Positions 38,949-47,786 are shown, counted from the first letter of the stretch. The stretch: 64,000 nt of DNA from Nitrospira sp. (GCA_024760545.1 CP060501.1:496001-560000), one strand, 5' to 3'. Notes: a model not told the origin generated them from the letters alone. Program-made: numbers and translations.

Positions 38949-39486
38949 CCGCCCAACCTTTTCCAAGAGTATTGCCTCTCTAAATCTATCGCATGCAGAC
39001 AGAGCAATAGCCTTATTATGGTACTACCGTCAAACTCAAGAGTTCGAAGAGCGAACCGCTTTTGACCTTGCAAACGACCTCCATGACGAGGATTTCCCAA
39101 AGCCAAACGTAACTCGCCTTCATGATGACCTGACGAGGAGCCGTCTCACCATAAAAGGAAGGCGATCTGGATCATTTCAAATTGATCTGCGACGCCTCTC
39201 CGAGCTTGAACAGATATATGGACCATTCCTAAAGATCAAAAAAGTTAAAGTTCAGGATCTTGTAGTCCCAGATGAATGGGTCAAGGGAACACGAGTATAC
39301 CTTGAACGGCTAACTCATCAGATTAATGTTGCGAACCGGATGCTCAAGGGTCAACAGCAGCTACCCCCTCTTCCTCCAGGGTATAAAGACTGGGCATACG
39401 TCATAATGGCATTCGCTCGGCCCCTTAAGACTGAAATAACAGCGCTTAGGAGAAAGCTCAATAAAATTAGCAAGCTTGTATCCTAA
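38941..39486 (+). CDS. Unknown protein, partner of the preceding winged-helix-like gene
   Basis: 181 aa. The N-terminal half (LNLSHADRAIALLWYYRQTQEF, then KPNVTRLHDDLTRS) resembles a winged-helix DNA-binding segment. The C-terminal half is basic and helical, with MLKGQQQLPPLPPGYKDW. No catalytic motif is visible. The ATGGTTGA overlap with the upstream gene suggests a complex. It lies 69 bp before the AbiJ-like gene. Confidence 0.7.
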   Translation: MVDRPTFSKSIASLNLSHADRAIALLWYYRQTQEFEERTAFDLANDLHDEDFPKPNVTRLHDDLTRSRLTIKGRRSGSFQIDLRRLSELEQIYGPFLKIKKVKVQDLVVPDEWVKGTRVYLERLTHQINVANRMLKGQQQLPPLPPGYKDWAYVIMAFARPLKTEITALRRKLNKISKLVS

Positions 39487-39555
39487 TGGAGGCGAAAGAG
39501 AAATATGGCCACGATATACCCGTTAAAACCCCGATGATGGCAAAGGCTTAGGCAC

Positions 39556-40401
39556 ATGCCAAACGAGATCTCAGAAGTCACACGTCGAGCGATTTTCGAT
39601 TATTTAGCGGGTCCATCCACAGATTGGGCTGGCAGGCTCTCAGAGGAGGATTTCTTAGCTAGACTGTACGATCTTTCCAATATGCCATCGACAGACACAC
39701 GGATGGCAAATGCTGCTGGGGACATCCGCCAACATAGAAGCAACTGGAGAGACTGGGACAATGATTGGGTATTCTATGATTCTCGCTTTAATCTTTTATG
39801 GGTAGAAGACAATGATTTCTTGAAGTTTCTTTGTGAAACAGTACACCCCGTCGTCAGACCAGAGATTGCGCAGGCAAGAAGCTTGGTTGAAGCATACAAC
39901 TCCCATCTTCGAGCTGACGGATGGCAAATCAAAGAAGCAAGACCTAATTCAGGAAAGCCTGTGTTTATTGCGGGCCGTATTGGAGCACGAACTGAGATAT
40001 TTGAAGAGCCCACGGGATGGCAAAAGGTCGATGGCCAGTTTCAGGAAGTTCGGCTTCGGCTAGATACTGCTGTCTCTGAGGAACACTTCCAAACGGTTGG
40101 CTTGCTTTGCCGAGAAGTTCTTATAACAGCTGCCCAAACAGTCTACAACGCGAATTTACACCCAACAATTGATGGGATTGCACCTAGCGCAACGGACGCC
40201 AAGCGTATGTTGGAGGCAGTTTTCGAGCGAGAATTGTTCGGAAGCGCCAATGAGGAATCCCGGGCACATGCCAAGGCCGCTCTTAAACTTGCTCTGGCAT
40301 TGCAGCATATGCGGACTGCAAACTTTCGGACTGCGGCATTGTGCGCTGAAGCAACAGCTTCAGTTGTAAATCTGCTGGCCATCTTAGCTGGACGACGGTA
40401 G
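39556..40401 (+). CDS. AbiJ-type abortive infection protein (AbiJ-NTD3-like)
   Basis: 281 aa. The N-terminal 1-135 resembles the AbiJ N-terminal domain 3 family: VTRRAIFDYLAGPSTDWAGR, FLARLYDLSNMPS, NDWVFYDSRFNL and FLKFLCETVHPVVRP. Residues 170-281 match the helical partner domain usual in these proteins (LLCREVLITAAQTVYN, GIAPSATDAKRMLEA, FRTAALCAEATASVVNLLAIL). AbiJ proteins belong to abortive-infection phage defence; a toxic RNase-like action through the helical domain is assumed for the family but no canonical HEPN R-x4-6-H motif is evident to me. Family recall is from memory. Confidence 0.75.
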   Translation: MPNEISEVTRRAIFDYLAGPSTDWAGRLSEEDFLARLYDLSNMPSTDTRMANAAGDIRQHRSNWRDWDNDWVFYDSRFNLLWVEDNDFLKFLCETVHPVVRPEIAQARSLVEAYNSHLRADGWQIKEARPNSGKPVFIAGRIGARTEIFEEPTGWQKVDGQFQEVRLRLDTAVSEEHFQTVGLLCREVLITAAQTVYNANLHPTIDGIAPSATDAKRMLEAVFERELFGSANEESRAHAKAALKLALALQHMRTANFRTAALCAEATASVVNLLAILAGRR

Positions 40402-40499
40402 TTACGAGTCAATGAGAAACAGTAGCGGTATTCTAAAGTCTTTCGGGACAAAATCTCATTCTCACCGACGAGGTTCCTTGATCTAATAGTTAAAAGAAT

Positions 40500-40868
40500 A
40501 TGGTTAACGAATGGGTAGTTGAAGCAACCGAACTGGCAGAATCCCTCGCTTCTGATTTCCAGCAAGGACCTCTCCAAAACGATCAAGGTCAACGCCTTTT
40601 AGGGGAAGAGCTAGTTGATCATCTTAATGGCTTAAGAATCGAAATTTTTTCAAACGAACATCCGCCACCGCACTTCCGAGTTCGCTATGCTGGTGAAACA
40701 GCAAACTTTACGATCAAGGACTGCAGAAAATTGAATGGAGGACTAGATAAGTGGGAACGAAACATCCGTGCTTGGCATAAGGTACACAAAACCTGTCTTA
40801 TACAAGTCTGGAACCGTACTAGACCATCAGACTGTCCGGTGGGCGAATATCGTGAGTACGACACGTAA
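40500..40868 (+). CDS. DUF4160-domain protein
   Basis: 122 aa. Residues 45-112 carry the DUF4160 pattern GLRIEIFSNEHPPPHFRVRY, then ANFTIKDCRKLNG and an Ile-Trp helix. DUF4160 genes often sit beside DUF2442 genes in toxin-antitoxin-like pairs; no DUF2442 partner is seen here. Its function is unknown. It lies about 100 bp after the AbiJ-like gene. Confidence 0.75.
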   Translation: MVNEWVVEATELAESLASDFQQGPLQNDQGQRLLGEELVDHLNGLRIEIFSNEHPPPHFRVRYAGETANFTIKDCRKLNGGLDKWERNIRAWHKVHKTCLIQVWNRTRPSDCPVGEYREYDT

Positions 40869-40871
40869 ACA

Positions 40872-40944
40872 GGGGGTCACGTCTTGTAATTTAGCACCTC
40901 GCGACAGGCGCAGGAACAAGAGCCCTCATGAAATCCAAAAGCAC
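40872..40944 (+). repeat. REP-like repeat, copy A
   Basis: GGGGGTCACGTCTTGTAATTT and the following 50 bases match 42291-42361 at roughly 85 percent by eye. The GGTCAGGTCTTG-type head is seen in REP or MITE sequences mobilised by RAYT transposases, from recall. Confidence 0.7.
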
Positions 40945-41094
40945 ACAGGCGTCCTCACTGCGGCAGCAGGCCAGGACTTTGCCGTAGAGGTAGTCTCAAT
41001 TTCAAGGGCAGGAGGAAGGTCTTCATCCGAGGAAATGCAAAAGCCCGCTTTTGTCCTGTCAGATAGCGATACTATAATCGCTGTTCGCAATCGC

Positions 41095-41802
41095 CTAAAA
41101 ATGCCAGCCGATGCCGCCGACTGCGATGTGTGACCCGTAACGTCCATCTCCCCCACTGGAGGCTGAACCGAGAAGGAACTGGTCAAAACTGAAACTGAAT
41201 TGATTGTATTTCCACTCCCCGAACACGGCAAGATGCTCCGTCACCCTCCATCGCAGCCCTGCCTTCCCAATAAAGCCCACGTTCGCGTTGCTGGATGTCG
41301 TTGTATCAGTGGCGGCGTCATGGAAGTGGAGAAAAGAGAGTGACAATCCCACGCCAAAATACGGCTCTACCGGACCGATCTGGTATCGAACCATCATACT
41401 AATCGGGGCCCAGGTGGTGACTCGGCCGGTTTTATCAGAGATCACCTGGGAGGAAGGGGGAACTCCTCGTTGAGTAACCTCAAGACCCTGCTGCTTAATA
41501 TGCTGGGTCGATGTGTACGCCTCCATCTCGAATCCCAGCCATCGCCACGCCGGGTCGTCGAAATAATATCCGACCTTGCCTCCATACAGAGGCGATGCAT
41601 GAAGCGCGAGATTTGAGTACTGAACGGCTCCTGCGCCAGAGGCCGGCACCTCGTCAAGTTGTTTCAAGTTGCCTCCAAAGGCAACTCCCCCCTGCCCAGC
41701 TAGATACCACTCAGCTTGGGCGGGGTGGCTGAAGAGCGCAAACACAGACATCGCAATCGTAAACGAATAGGCACCAATGACAACATGCAACCGACTCATC
41801 AT
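41095..41802 (-). CDS. Outer membrane beta-barrel protein
   Basis: 235 aa with a signal peptide (1-30, ending HPAQA) and an eight-strand-type porin pattern: WYLAGQGGVAFGG, alternating strands such as VEPYFGVGLSLSFLHF, and a terminal Phe (GGIGWHF). OmpW/OprF-like barrels are similar. A GAAAGGAGAG ribosome site precedes the start. Not assigned a transport substrate. Confidence 0.85.
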   Translation of the reverse strand: MMSRLHVVIGAYSFTIAMSVFALFSHPAQAEWYLAGQGGVAFGGNLKQLDEVPASGAGAVQYSNLALHASPLYGGKVGYYFDDPAWRWLGFEMEAYTSTQHIKQQGLEVTQRGVPPSSQVISDKTGRVTTWAPISMMVRYQIGPVEPYFGVGLSLSFLHFHDAATDTTTSSNANVGFIGKAGLRWRVTEHLAVFGEWKYNQFSFSFDQFLLGSASSGGDGRYGSHIAVGGIGWHF

Positions 41803-42290
41803 GGTTCTCTCCTTTCACCCGCGGTTCCACTGGCGAGAACTCCCCTGACCACTCAGTCATCGAAGGAAGGCACTGTGTCTGGTCTGCCTTGAGCAGCTTG
41901 CTTGTCAGGGGTGGGTCTGAGACATGTCCTCTGCAGAGGAAGAACAGGCTGGAAAGGCATACGTCCACCCAATTAACACAGCCTAGGTATCATTACACCA
42001 TGGGATATGTGCTACCGAGACAGACATCTGAGCGCAGATGACAGGGAGAGCAAACCAAATGCCATCCACGAGGACACCGATGGTGCGTTTCAGCAATCGG
42101 AAGAAACACAATGCACTATACGTAATTACTGGCTATTTCATAGGTCATCAGTAATTGGAACCTTGTCTCTTGGCGTGCATTGTGCGGGAACACACAACGC
42201 GACCGGTGCAGCATCGCACGCTGCTCAGATCGTCGGTGCAGTGCCGACATGCGAAAGGACACGGTGATGTTGATACAGCGAATTAACCGT

Positions 42291-42361
42291 GAGGTCAGGT
42301 CTTGTAGTTTAGCACCTCGCGACACGTGCAGGAACGAGAACCCTCACGAATCCAAAAGCAC
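42291..42361 (+). repeat. REP-like repeat, copy B
   Basis: GAGGTCAGGTCTTGTAGTTT onwards; partner of 40872-40944, same orientation. Confidence 0.7.
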
Positions 42362-42471
42362 TAAAGCTTCGGATCTTCGATCAAACATTGTCCTTCTTGC
42401 GCAGAGCCTCGAACCCACCATTCCACGAGACGGCAATATAGACGATGACAACTTGACGATCATCGCTGATC

Positions 42472-42543
42472 CCCGGAGCGGCATTTGCACCTGTAACCCC
42501 CCAGATCTGTAGCCTAGTCCTCTATCAATTGGGCTATGGGTGC
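42472..42543 (-). pseudogene. tRNA-like relic, minus strand
   Basis: Read leftward from 42543: GCACCCA-TA-GCCCAATTGATAGAG resembles an Arg-type tRNA acceptor and D arm, then CTAGG-CTACAGA-TCTGG makes an anticodon arm (ACA in the anticodon place), then GGTTACAGG. The T arm does not pair, and the 3' acceptor side is not complementary to the 5' side. It looks decayed. Confidence 0.55.
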
Positions 42544-42562
42544 ATGGGGCTAGGCGGAAACT

Positions 42563-42636
42563 CCAGAGGTAACGCTGCCCGGTAGCACGCCTGCTGTGGG
42601 CGCAGGATGTCGGGGGTTCAAATCCCCCGCCCCGCA
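42563..42636 (+). pseudogene. tRNA-Pro-like relic
   Basis: GGTAGCACGCCTGC-TGTGGGC-GCAGG-ATGTC-GGGGG-TTCAAAT-CCCCC-GCCCCGCA closely follows a proline tRNA 3' half: anticodon and T stems are perfect. The invariant U33 is G, and the only GGGGC upstream lies about 17 bases too far for a normal D arm. Non-functional or highly unusual. Confidence 0.6.
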
Positions 42637-42738
42637 GTAGTGGGGTAGAGATACGCTTAGGATCGGCTCCTTTCCCGATTGTAGCCCTGCATCTCAACAG
42701 CAATTCTTCTTGCAGCCACCGATGGACTGTAACCTACC

Positions 42739-43287
42739 TTAGCCTTCGTCACAGAAGGTTTCTTCTGCCCGAACGGTTTTCGATGGCATGTCTCCATATG
42801 GAAACCTCTGAAGTTCAGCTTGATTAATACTCCAGATGTGCAGACATTGCGCATTGAGGTGTGGCAGAACGGTCGGAACTCCGGCGATCATTTCTGTGCT
42901 GGCTTTGTCTGTCGTTCCTACCACGACGAGTTTATTACCTGTCCGCAACATCGAGGCCTCTGGGAAGCCTTTGAAGGCAATCGCATAGATGAATGAGTCT
43001 ACCGGTTCAGCACTCACGGGGCCATACGCACGATATTTCTCGAAAGGCTCCTCCATGACCAGAAGGACCACACCATCTGATTTCGGAATGATCCTCATAA
43101 TTTGCCCCCCCAATTCCACTTTGTGAGCAACGAGGTTGGCGCTGGATAGGGATGAAGCCTGGTTTTTCCAAGCCTTGACGTCGAAGGTATTCATTTCGAC
43201 ACCCTTCATAATCTCTAGAGGAAAGACTGGTGGGGTCGTGCAGGCCGCTACCCATACCCCTATCGCAAAAAGTACGATGAGACGCAT
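42739..43287 (-). CDS. Slp-family outer membrane lipoprotein
   Basis: 182 aa with a lipoprotein signal (LFAIGVWVAAC, Cys at 16). ANLVAHKVELGGQIMRIIPK and FEKYRAYGPVSAEPVDSFI fit the Slp starvation-lipoprotein fold. AAAGGAGA ribosome site upstream. Probably anchored in the outer membrane inner leaflet; role unknown. Confidence 0.75.
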   Translation of the reverse strand: MRLIVLFAIGVWVAACTTPPVFPLEIMKGVEMNTFDVKAWKNQASSLSSANLVAHKVELGGQIMRIIPKSDGVVLLVMEEPFEKYRAYGPVSAEPVDSFIYAIAFKGFPEASMLRTGNKLVVVGTTDKASTEMIAGVPTVLPHLNAQCLHIWSINQAELQRFPYGDMPSKTVRAEETFCDEG

Positions 43288-44346
43288 GGTGAATCTCCTT
43301 TGTGTAAGGCCTGAAGAAATCTACACCACACATAAAATTCGCATAGGCAAGACGGACAGCGCATCCATATGATGAGAGGTTGGAAAGCATGTTAAGTGCC
43401 ATGCTGTAGGAAGCCGGGGCACTTCCTCTGCAGTTCGGAATCACTTAGATAGGAAAATCTGAGCAATACGTAAGAGTTGTATCAATGTTCATCTGGCCGA
43501 CGCTCGGGAAGAATTGGACCTTGATGTTGCGTTTTGAACGGCTCTGCGCGGAAATATAGATGCGGGGCTGTTCACCAGCGCACCTTCTGTACTGAGCATG
43601 CATCGATGTCTCCGTATACGCTGGTTCGAGCACGATGCTAATCACAAACAAATCCACCTTGCGCAAGGTTTGAATACCTCTCCCGAACGTTACGCCGCGA
43701 TGTGTCAAGAACTCCTCGCAGAAACCTGTGAGGACCAACCACACGACGAAATCATGAATCCGGCATTCGGGCTAGCCATAATAGAGCCGTTTTCCTGGCC
43801 CAAAGCCCTTGACAGAAACAAAACCAGCTGTTCATGCGGTATGTCATAATCCACAGGTAAGTCTTAATCCTGTGGAGAGCCTTTGGAATGGTTGCAGCAC
43901 TAAGGCCACGGGGGATGGTCATCAATTTATGTCAAGGGAAATATGTCTAGGAATATGCAAAAAGGAACGAAATCCTATCTCGAAACCTCTATTCCTTGGG
44001 GTTCTGTCTGGCGAGGGCATATGCCTAAAAAATGAGCAATCTGATAAATACGCACGCTATAGGCCTTGTTCGATGCCGAATCCAGTAACTTGTTCACATG
44101 GTTATCCACAGAAGATGGGGAAGGAATCCGGTAATAGATCATCCTGCTAGGGAAGCAGGATGTCGGAGGTTCAAATCCTGTCGCCGAACTACCAGACACT
44201 AATAAATGGACATGGGCCGCCCGCGCCCGAGACGTAAAAGCGCATGGCGACACGGTTTGGATGGAATCCACGTTACGGTCACGTGGACGACCGAAGGGCT
44301 CCTAAGCAAAGACTCGGGACCATTTGTTATTTCGCCTGGTGATGGC
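43288..44346. other. 1.06-kb stretch without a supported gene
   Basis: An open frame of about 99 codons (43445-43744, minus) starts at GTG with no ribosome site and resembles nothing I know. A further tRNA-like relic lies at 44124-44194. Codon use in the area looks degraded. Confidence 0.55.
44124..44194 (+). pseudogene. tRNA-like relic ending in CCA
   Basis: CCGGTAATAGATCATCCTGC-TAGGGAA-GCAGG-ATGTC-GGAGG-TTCAAAT-CCTGT-CGCCGAACTACCA. The anticodon stem is perfect but base 33 is A, not U; the T stem has one bad pair; no matching 5' acceptor strand is found. Confidence 0.5.
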
Positions 44347-44511
44347 TTAGTTTGAGCAATCGCAGGGAATGAATCTCCTGGCACCATAGATGAAATGCCA
44401 TTTATGACCATTCGCGCACTCGAAATGTTTTATATGATGTTCCTTATCGGACATCCTTACTGCATGGCTTTTCGAAGCAACGTCTTCTTCGTTACAGATG
44501 TCGCATTTCAT
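44347..44511 (-). CDS. Small zinc-ribbon-like protein (54 aa)
   Basis: 54 codons with an AAGGAC-type ribosome site and ATG at 44511, stop TAA at 44347-44349. Starts MKCDICNEEDVASKSH; further Cys residues lie at about 33 and 50-52 (CDC), giving CxxC plus CxC candidates for zinc. Function unknown. Short, so moderate confidence. Confidence 0.55.
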   Translation of the reverse strand: MKCDICNEEDVASKSHAVRMSDKEHHIKHFECANGHKWHFIYGARRFIPCDCSN

Positions 44512-44544
44512 GGAGACTGTCCTTCAGTAGCATCTAGGTTCTAG

Positions 44545-44940
44545 TCAGGAAATTCTCAGATGGCCGTCTCTCCACTCGCCGATCGTGCGGTGATTTATCC
44601 ATTCGAGTATGGGAAAATTTACGTAACCGCGTCTTCCCTTCACCACATAACAGTTGACTGTCTCCACTAGTTCTTTCTTTGCCTCGAACGGAATCCTAAA
44701 GAATTCCCTCCCAACGACGACCTTCGGAGTTCTGGGGGGCTTCCACTCAAAATCGGCGAGGAGCCCGAGATGTCGTGCCTGGGCCAATTTGTCACGGCAC
44801 TGTTCGAAGAGACTGCTGGCCGAGGCCTCACTCAGGTTGACAAGAAGTATTGACGCGGTGAGCAGAAAAAGGATGGCATTGTGGGTCGCTATCGGACGCC
44901 TGCTACGGAGGAGACGGAGAACGAAGATGCGCCTTCCCAT
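44545..44940 (-). CDS. Exported protein of unknown function
   Basis: About 131 aa from the ATG at 44940, which has AGGAGG four bases ahead. A signal-like hydrophobic stretch at about 23-40 (ILFLLTASILLVNLSEASAS) is followed by a small domain with VVVGREFFRIPFEAKKEL and YVNFPILEWINHRT. No family recognised. Confidence 0.65.
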   Translation of the reverse strand: MGRRIFVLRLLRSRRPIATHNAILFLLTASILLVNLSEASASSLFEQCRDKLAQARHLGLLADFEWKPPRTPKVVVGREFFRIPFEAKKELVETVNCYVVKGRRGYVNFPILEWINHRTIGEWRDGHLRIS

Positions 44941-45526
44941 CGAGCCTCCTGAGCGACTCACACACCTTCTGTTGGTCTTCAAACCACCACAGATGCAGCT
45001 GTTGTTACCAGTCGATAATGATTACTGCCCTTTGATGATCACCTTCAGCTTTTTATCGTGTTGTCCAACCGTATCTGTAATTGATTCCTTACCGTGACCG
45101 CGTACGTCGATGATAACCCTATCTGCCGCAGTAAGGGCACCTGGCATTTGCGACAAAGCTACAGCAGGGAGTATCCGTAATCAAGCGGTCATCCTCAGAC
45201 TCATACTATCGTCTGCTGTGTAGTCCACTGGGACCCAGAACAGACCAAAATGGAAATTGATGAGATTTTGTAGACTTATGAGAAGGGGTCGGGAGTCTTT
45301 TCTTAACAGCGATGCATCGACTTCGTGAGAAGCTACGGCATGCCTCGTCCTTATTTCGTTCGAAGGGCTGTTGCCGGTGGACATCCCGACGCGGGATAAT
45401 GTGTCCCTGAACGAACAACGCGCACGGGATCAATCAGGGTGCAAGAACAAATACCCTCTCCCCCTATCTCTTTCTGAGGGGTGAGTGACGGGTCCTAGTG
45501 ATGAGAAGACGGAGGGCCGATTAGTC
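44941..45526. other. 585-bp stretch without a supported gene
   Basis: Several short frames on both strands but none with a good start signal. Nothing recognised. Confidence 0.5.
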
Positions 45527-46471
45527 ATGAATCTGAAGGCAGAGGATCAGCGGACTGCGCCCAGAATTTGTGTGCAATTGCGCGCCATGGTGTCGGGCTC
45601 CGTACAGTCCGAAGGGACAGGCACCATTCTCGATCTCTCAACGAGCGGGTGCCGGCTGGAGAGCCAGCTCCTTATGTTGCCCGGCCTCTCGTTGGAGCTG
45701 CGCATCGCGGTCCCCGGCTTGGAGTGGGCGCTGATGATCGATGGGGCTGATGTGCAGTGGGCGAACGAGGACACCGCCGGGCTGGCGTTTGTTCGCATGA
45801 GAGAGACCGAACGGCAGCGACTCGACGACGTGATGACCGCTCGGTTCGCGAGGACGTCTGAGGACGGCGACGGCGAACAGGCCGAGCCGGTGCCGTTTGA
45901 GTTCCAAGGGCTGGAAGCCGTGCTGTCCAAAGATCCTGAACTCGCCGTCAGCAAGGGACTGGCGTGGTTCGCTCAAGACCGGGCGGAATTCCGCTTTCGA
46001 GGCGGGAGCCTGCTCAACAGAGCGTTCCCCACCTGCACGCCCGAGTTCGCGGCTGCGCTCGGCGAGTTGGTCAACGCCGGCGGCGACACGGAGGCAGAGT
46101 TCGCTCTGGCGCTTCTCCAGAACTATCTTGGTTCGACATCCACCGACGGTGTCTTGAAAGAAATTGTGTCGCGATTTCCACATGACGATCGCACAATGGG
46201 CGGAGTCCGGAATTGCATCAATAGCCCCGGCGTGGTCTCCGGTGAATTCGGACTGGCGGAAGCCTGGCGGGTTAGGAAGGAGTCGCTGACGCGCTGGCTC
46301 ACAGACGAACGACAGACTGTCCAAGCGTTCGCCGAGCAGCACATTGCCGAGCTCGACCGAATGATTGTGGCGGAGCGGCGCCGTGTGGAGGCCGAACGGG
46401 AACTGCGCGAGCGGAGCCGCCATGCGGACGAGTCAGGCCACGATCACGGGTACAGGCCGAAACCCTTCTGA
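45527..46471 (+). CDS. PilZ-domain protein with an unassigned C-terminal region
   Basis: About 314 aa from the ATG at 45527 (GGAGGG upstream). Residues 1-110 are a PilZ domain: RTAPRICVQLRAMV, LDLSTSGCRLESQLL and a VQWANEDTAGLAFVRM ending; the RxxxR and D/NxSxxG c-di-GMP motifs appear as RTAPRI and LDLSTSGC. Residues 120-314 are helical, ending in an Arg/Glu-rich coil (AERRRVEAERELRERSRH). It is likely a c-di-GMP effector, target unknown. Confidence 0.85.
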   Translation: MNLKAEDQRTAPRICVQLRAMVSGSVQSEGTGTILDLSTSGCRLESQLLMLPGLSLELRIAVPGLEWALMIDGADVQWANEDTAGLAFVRMRETERQRLDDVMTARFARTSEDGDGEQAEPVPFEFQGLEAVLSKDPELAVSKGLAWFAQDRAEFRFRGGSLLNRAFPTCTPEFAAALGELVNAGGDTEAEFALALLQNYLGSTSTDGVLKEIVSRFPHDDRTMGGVRNCINSPGVVSGEFGLAEAWRVRKESLTRWLTDERQTVQAFAEQHIAELDRMIVAERRRVEAERELRERSRHADESGHDHGYRPKPF

Positions 46472-46520
46472 TCGCAGAAAAGGATGTGGGGTCGGCGCCG
46501 TTCACGCGTAAGCCCCTACG

Positions 46521-47009
46521 TTATCCGCGCCGGGCGGCCTCGATCTGAGCGATGTCGATCTTGACCATCTCCATCATCGCCTCCATCACGCGCTTGGCTG
46601 AGGCCTTGTCCGCGCCAGTCATGGCCTCTATTAGTACGCGCGGTACGATTTGCCAGCTGAGCCCAAATTTGTCTTTGCACCAGCTGCAGGCGATGGCTTG
46701 TCCGTCGTTGTTGACGATCGCGTCCCAGTAGCGGTCCGTCTCCTCCTGGGTGTCAGTAAATACCTGAAACGACACGGCCTGATTAAAGGCACAGTCGGGA
46801 CCACCGTTCAAGCCGACGAACGGCTGACCCAATACGGTGAACTCCACCGTCAGTACATCGCCCGCCTTGCCGTTGTGGTAGTCGGCTGGGGACTTGTTGA
46901 CTGCGGTGACGTGGCTGTTGGGGAAGGTCGTGGCGTAGAACTTCGCCGCCTCTTCGGCATTCTTGTCGAACCAGAGACACGTGGCCATCGGAATCTTCGG
47001 GATCGGCAT
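46521..47009 (-). CDS. VOC/PhnB-like protein (3-demethylubiquinone methyltransferase-like fold)
   Basis: About 162 aa from the ATG at 47009. MPIPKIPMATCLWFDKNAEE, FVGLNGGPDCAFNQAVSFQV and WCKDKFGLSWQIVP are typical of PhnB-type VOC proteins. No catalytic role is established for most members. Confidence 0.88.
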   Translation of the reverse strand: MPIPKIPMATCLWFDKNAEEAAKFYATTFPNSHVTAVNKSPADYHNGKAGDVLTVEFTVLGQPFVGLNGGPDCAFNQAVSFQVFTDTQEETDRYWDAIVNNDGQAIACSWCKDKFGLSWQIVPRVLIEAMTGADKASAKRVMEAMMEMVKIDIAQIEAARRG

Positions 47010-47232
47010 ATCGGGGTCGGTCTCCTTTCCGTGGGGTTTGCTGTACAACAAGTATGCGTGGGACTACCGCAACACTTACCGGCTTTTTTGAGCGATTGCA
47101 AATTACCCGCTGTGCTGTCTCTTGGTTTTCGTGTCAGGGCGTAGGAACCCACAGGACGTTGCCGGCGCGAAGCAACGTGCGGGCTCAACTATTCCTTTTA
47201 CCGGAACTTTTACTGACATTTTCGGTTTGTCC

Positions 47233-47265
47233 TGTTGATTTTCCGTTGCGCTCGGCGTAGGAATT
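47233..47265 (+). repeat. 33-bp direct repeat, right copy
   Basis: Partner of 38299-38331 (30/33 identical). Lies 38 bases before the first tail-tube gene. Confidence 0.75.
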
Positions 47266-47302
47266 GGCACCGACGTGCAACTCTAAAGGAGAGGAGATAC
47301 GT

Positions 47303-47755
47303 ATGGCGATTTTGCGCGATCGTCCCTATGGCCAGTTCAACTTTCTGATCGACCTTGGCAACGGAAACACCCAGGGGCCGCAGGCAGGCTTCCAGGAGGT
47401 GAGCAACATCGGCATGGAAGCCGTGGTGGTCGAATACCGCAACGGCAACTCCAAGGAAAACAATGTGATGAAGCTGACAGGCATGAACAAGACCAGCGAT
47501 GTCACACTGAAACGCGGGATCATCGGCTCGCTGGATCTCTATGCATGGCTCGACCAGATCCGCAACGGCGACCAGAACGCCGTGAGAACCGTGACCATCC
47601 AGCTGCAGAATGAAAATCGCACCGACGTGGTACAGACCTGGAAGCTCTTACGCGCGCGCATCATCAAGCATACGAGCGGTCCACTCAACGCAAAGGGGAC
47701 CGACGTCGCGATGGAAGAACTGGTGTTAGCCTACGAGCGCCTGGAAATGGAGTAG
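47303..47755 (+). CDS. Phage tail tube-like protein (T4 gp19 family), copy 1
   Basis: About 150 aa from the ATG at 47303 (GGAGAGGAG upstream). The N-terminus RPYGQFNFLIDLGNG and the repeats FQEVSNIGMEAVVVEYRNG, VTLKRGIIGSLDLYAWLDQI and LVLAYERLEME are the T4 gp19/phage tail region family. These make the inner tube of tails or of extracellular contractile injection systems. No sheath, baseplate or terminase lies nearby. Confidence 0.88.
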   Translation: MAILRDRPYGQFNFLIDLGNGNTQGPQAGFQEVSNIGMEAVVVEYRNGNSKENNVMKLTGMNKTSDVTLKRGIIGSLDLYAWLDQIRNGDQNAVRTVTIQLQNENRTDVVQTWKLLRARIIKHTSGPLNAKGTDVAMEELVLAYERLEME

Positions 47756-47786
47756 TGCCCAGGTTTTTCTCTGGAGTGAAGACATT

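Larger units (their letters stand above)
41803..42738. other. 935-bp gene-poor stretch with repeats and tRNA-like relics
   Basis: No convincing protein gene. It contains REP-like copy B and two tRNA-like sequences on opposite strands (separate entries). A weaker tRNA-like segment may lie at 42395-42470 on the minus strand (GGTGGGTTCGAGGCTC T-arm-like), too uncertain to list on its own. Confidence 0.6.

Noticed and set aside
43445-43744. A 99-codon leftward frame from GTG
   Set aside because: No ribosome site and no recognisable domain.
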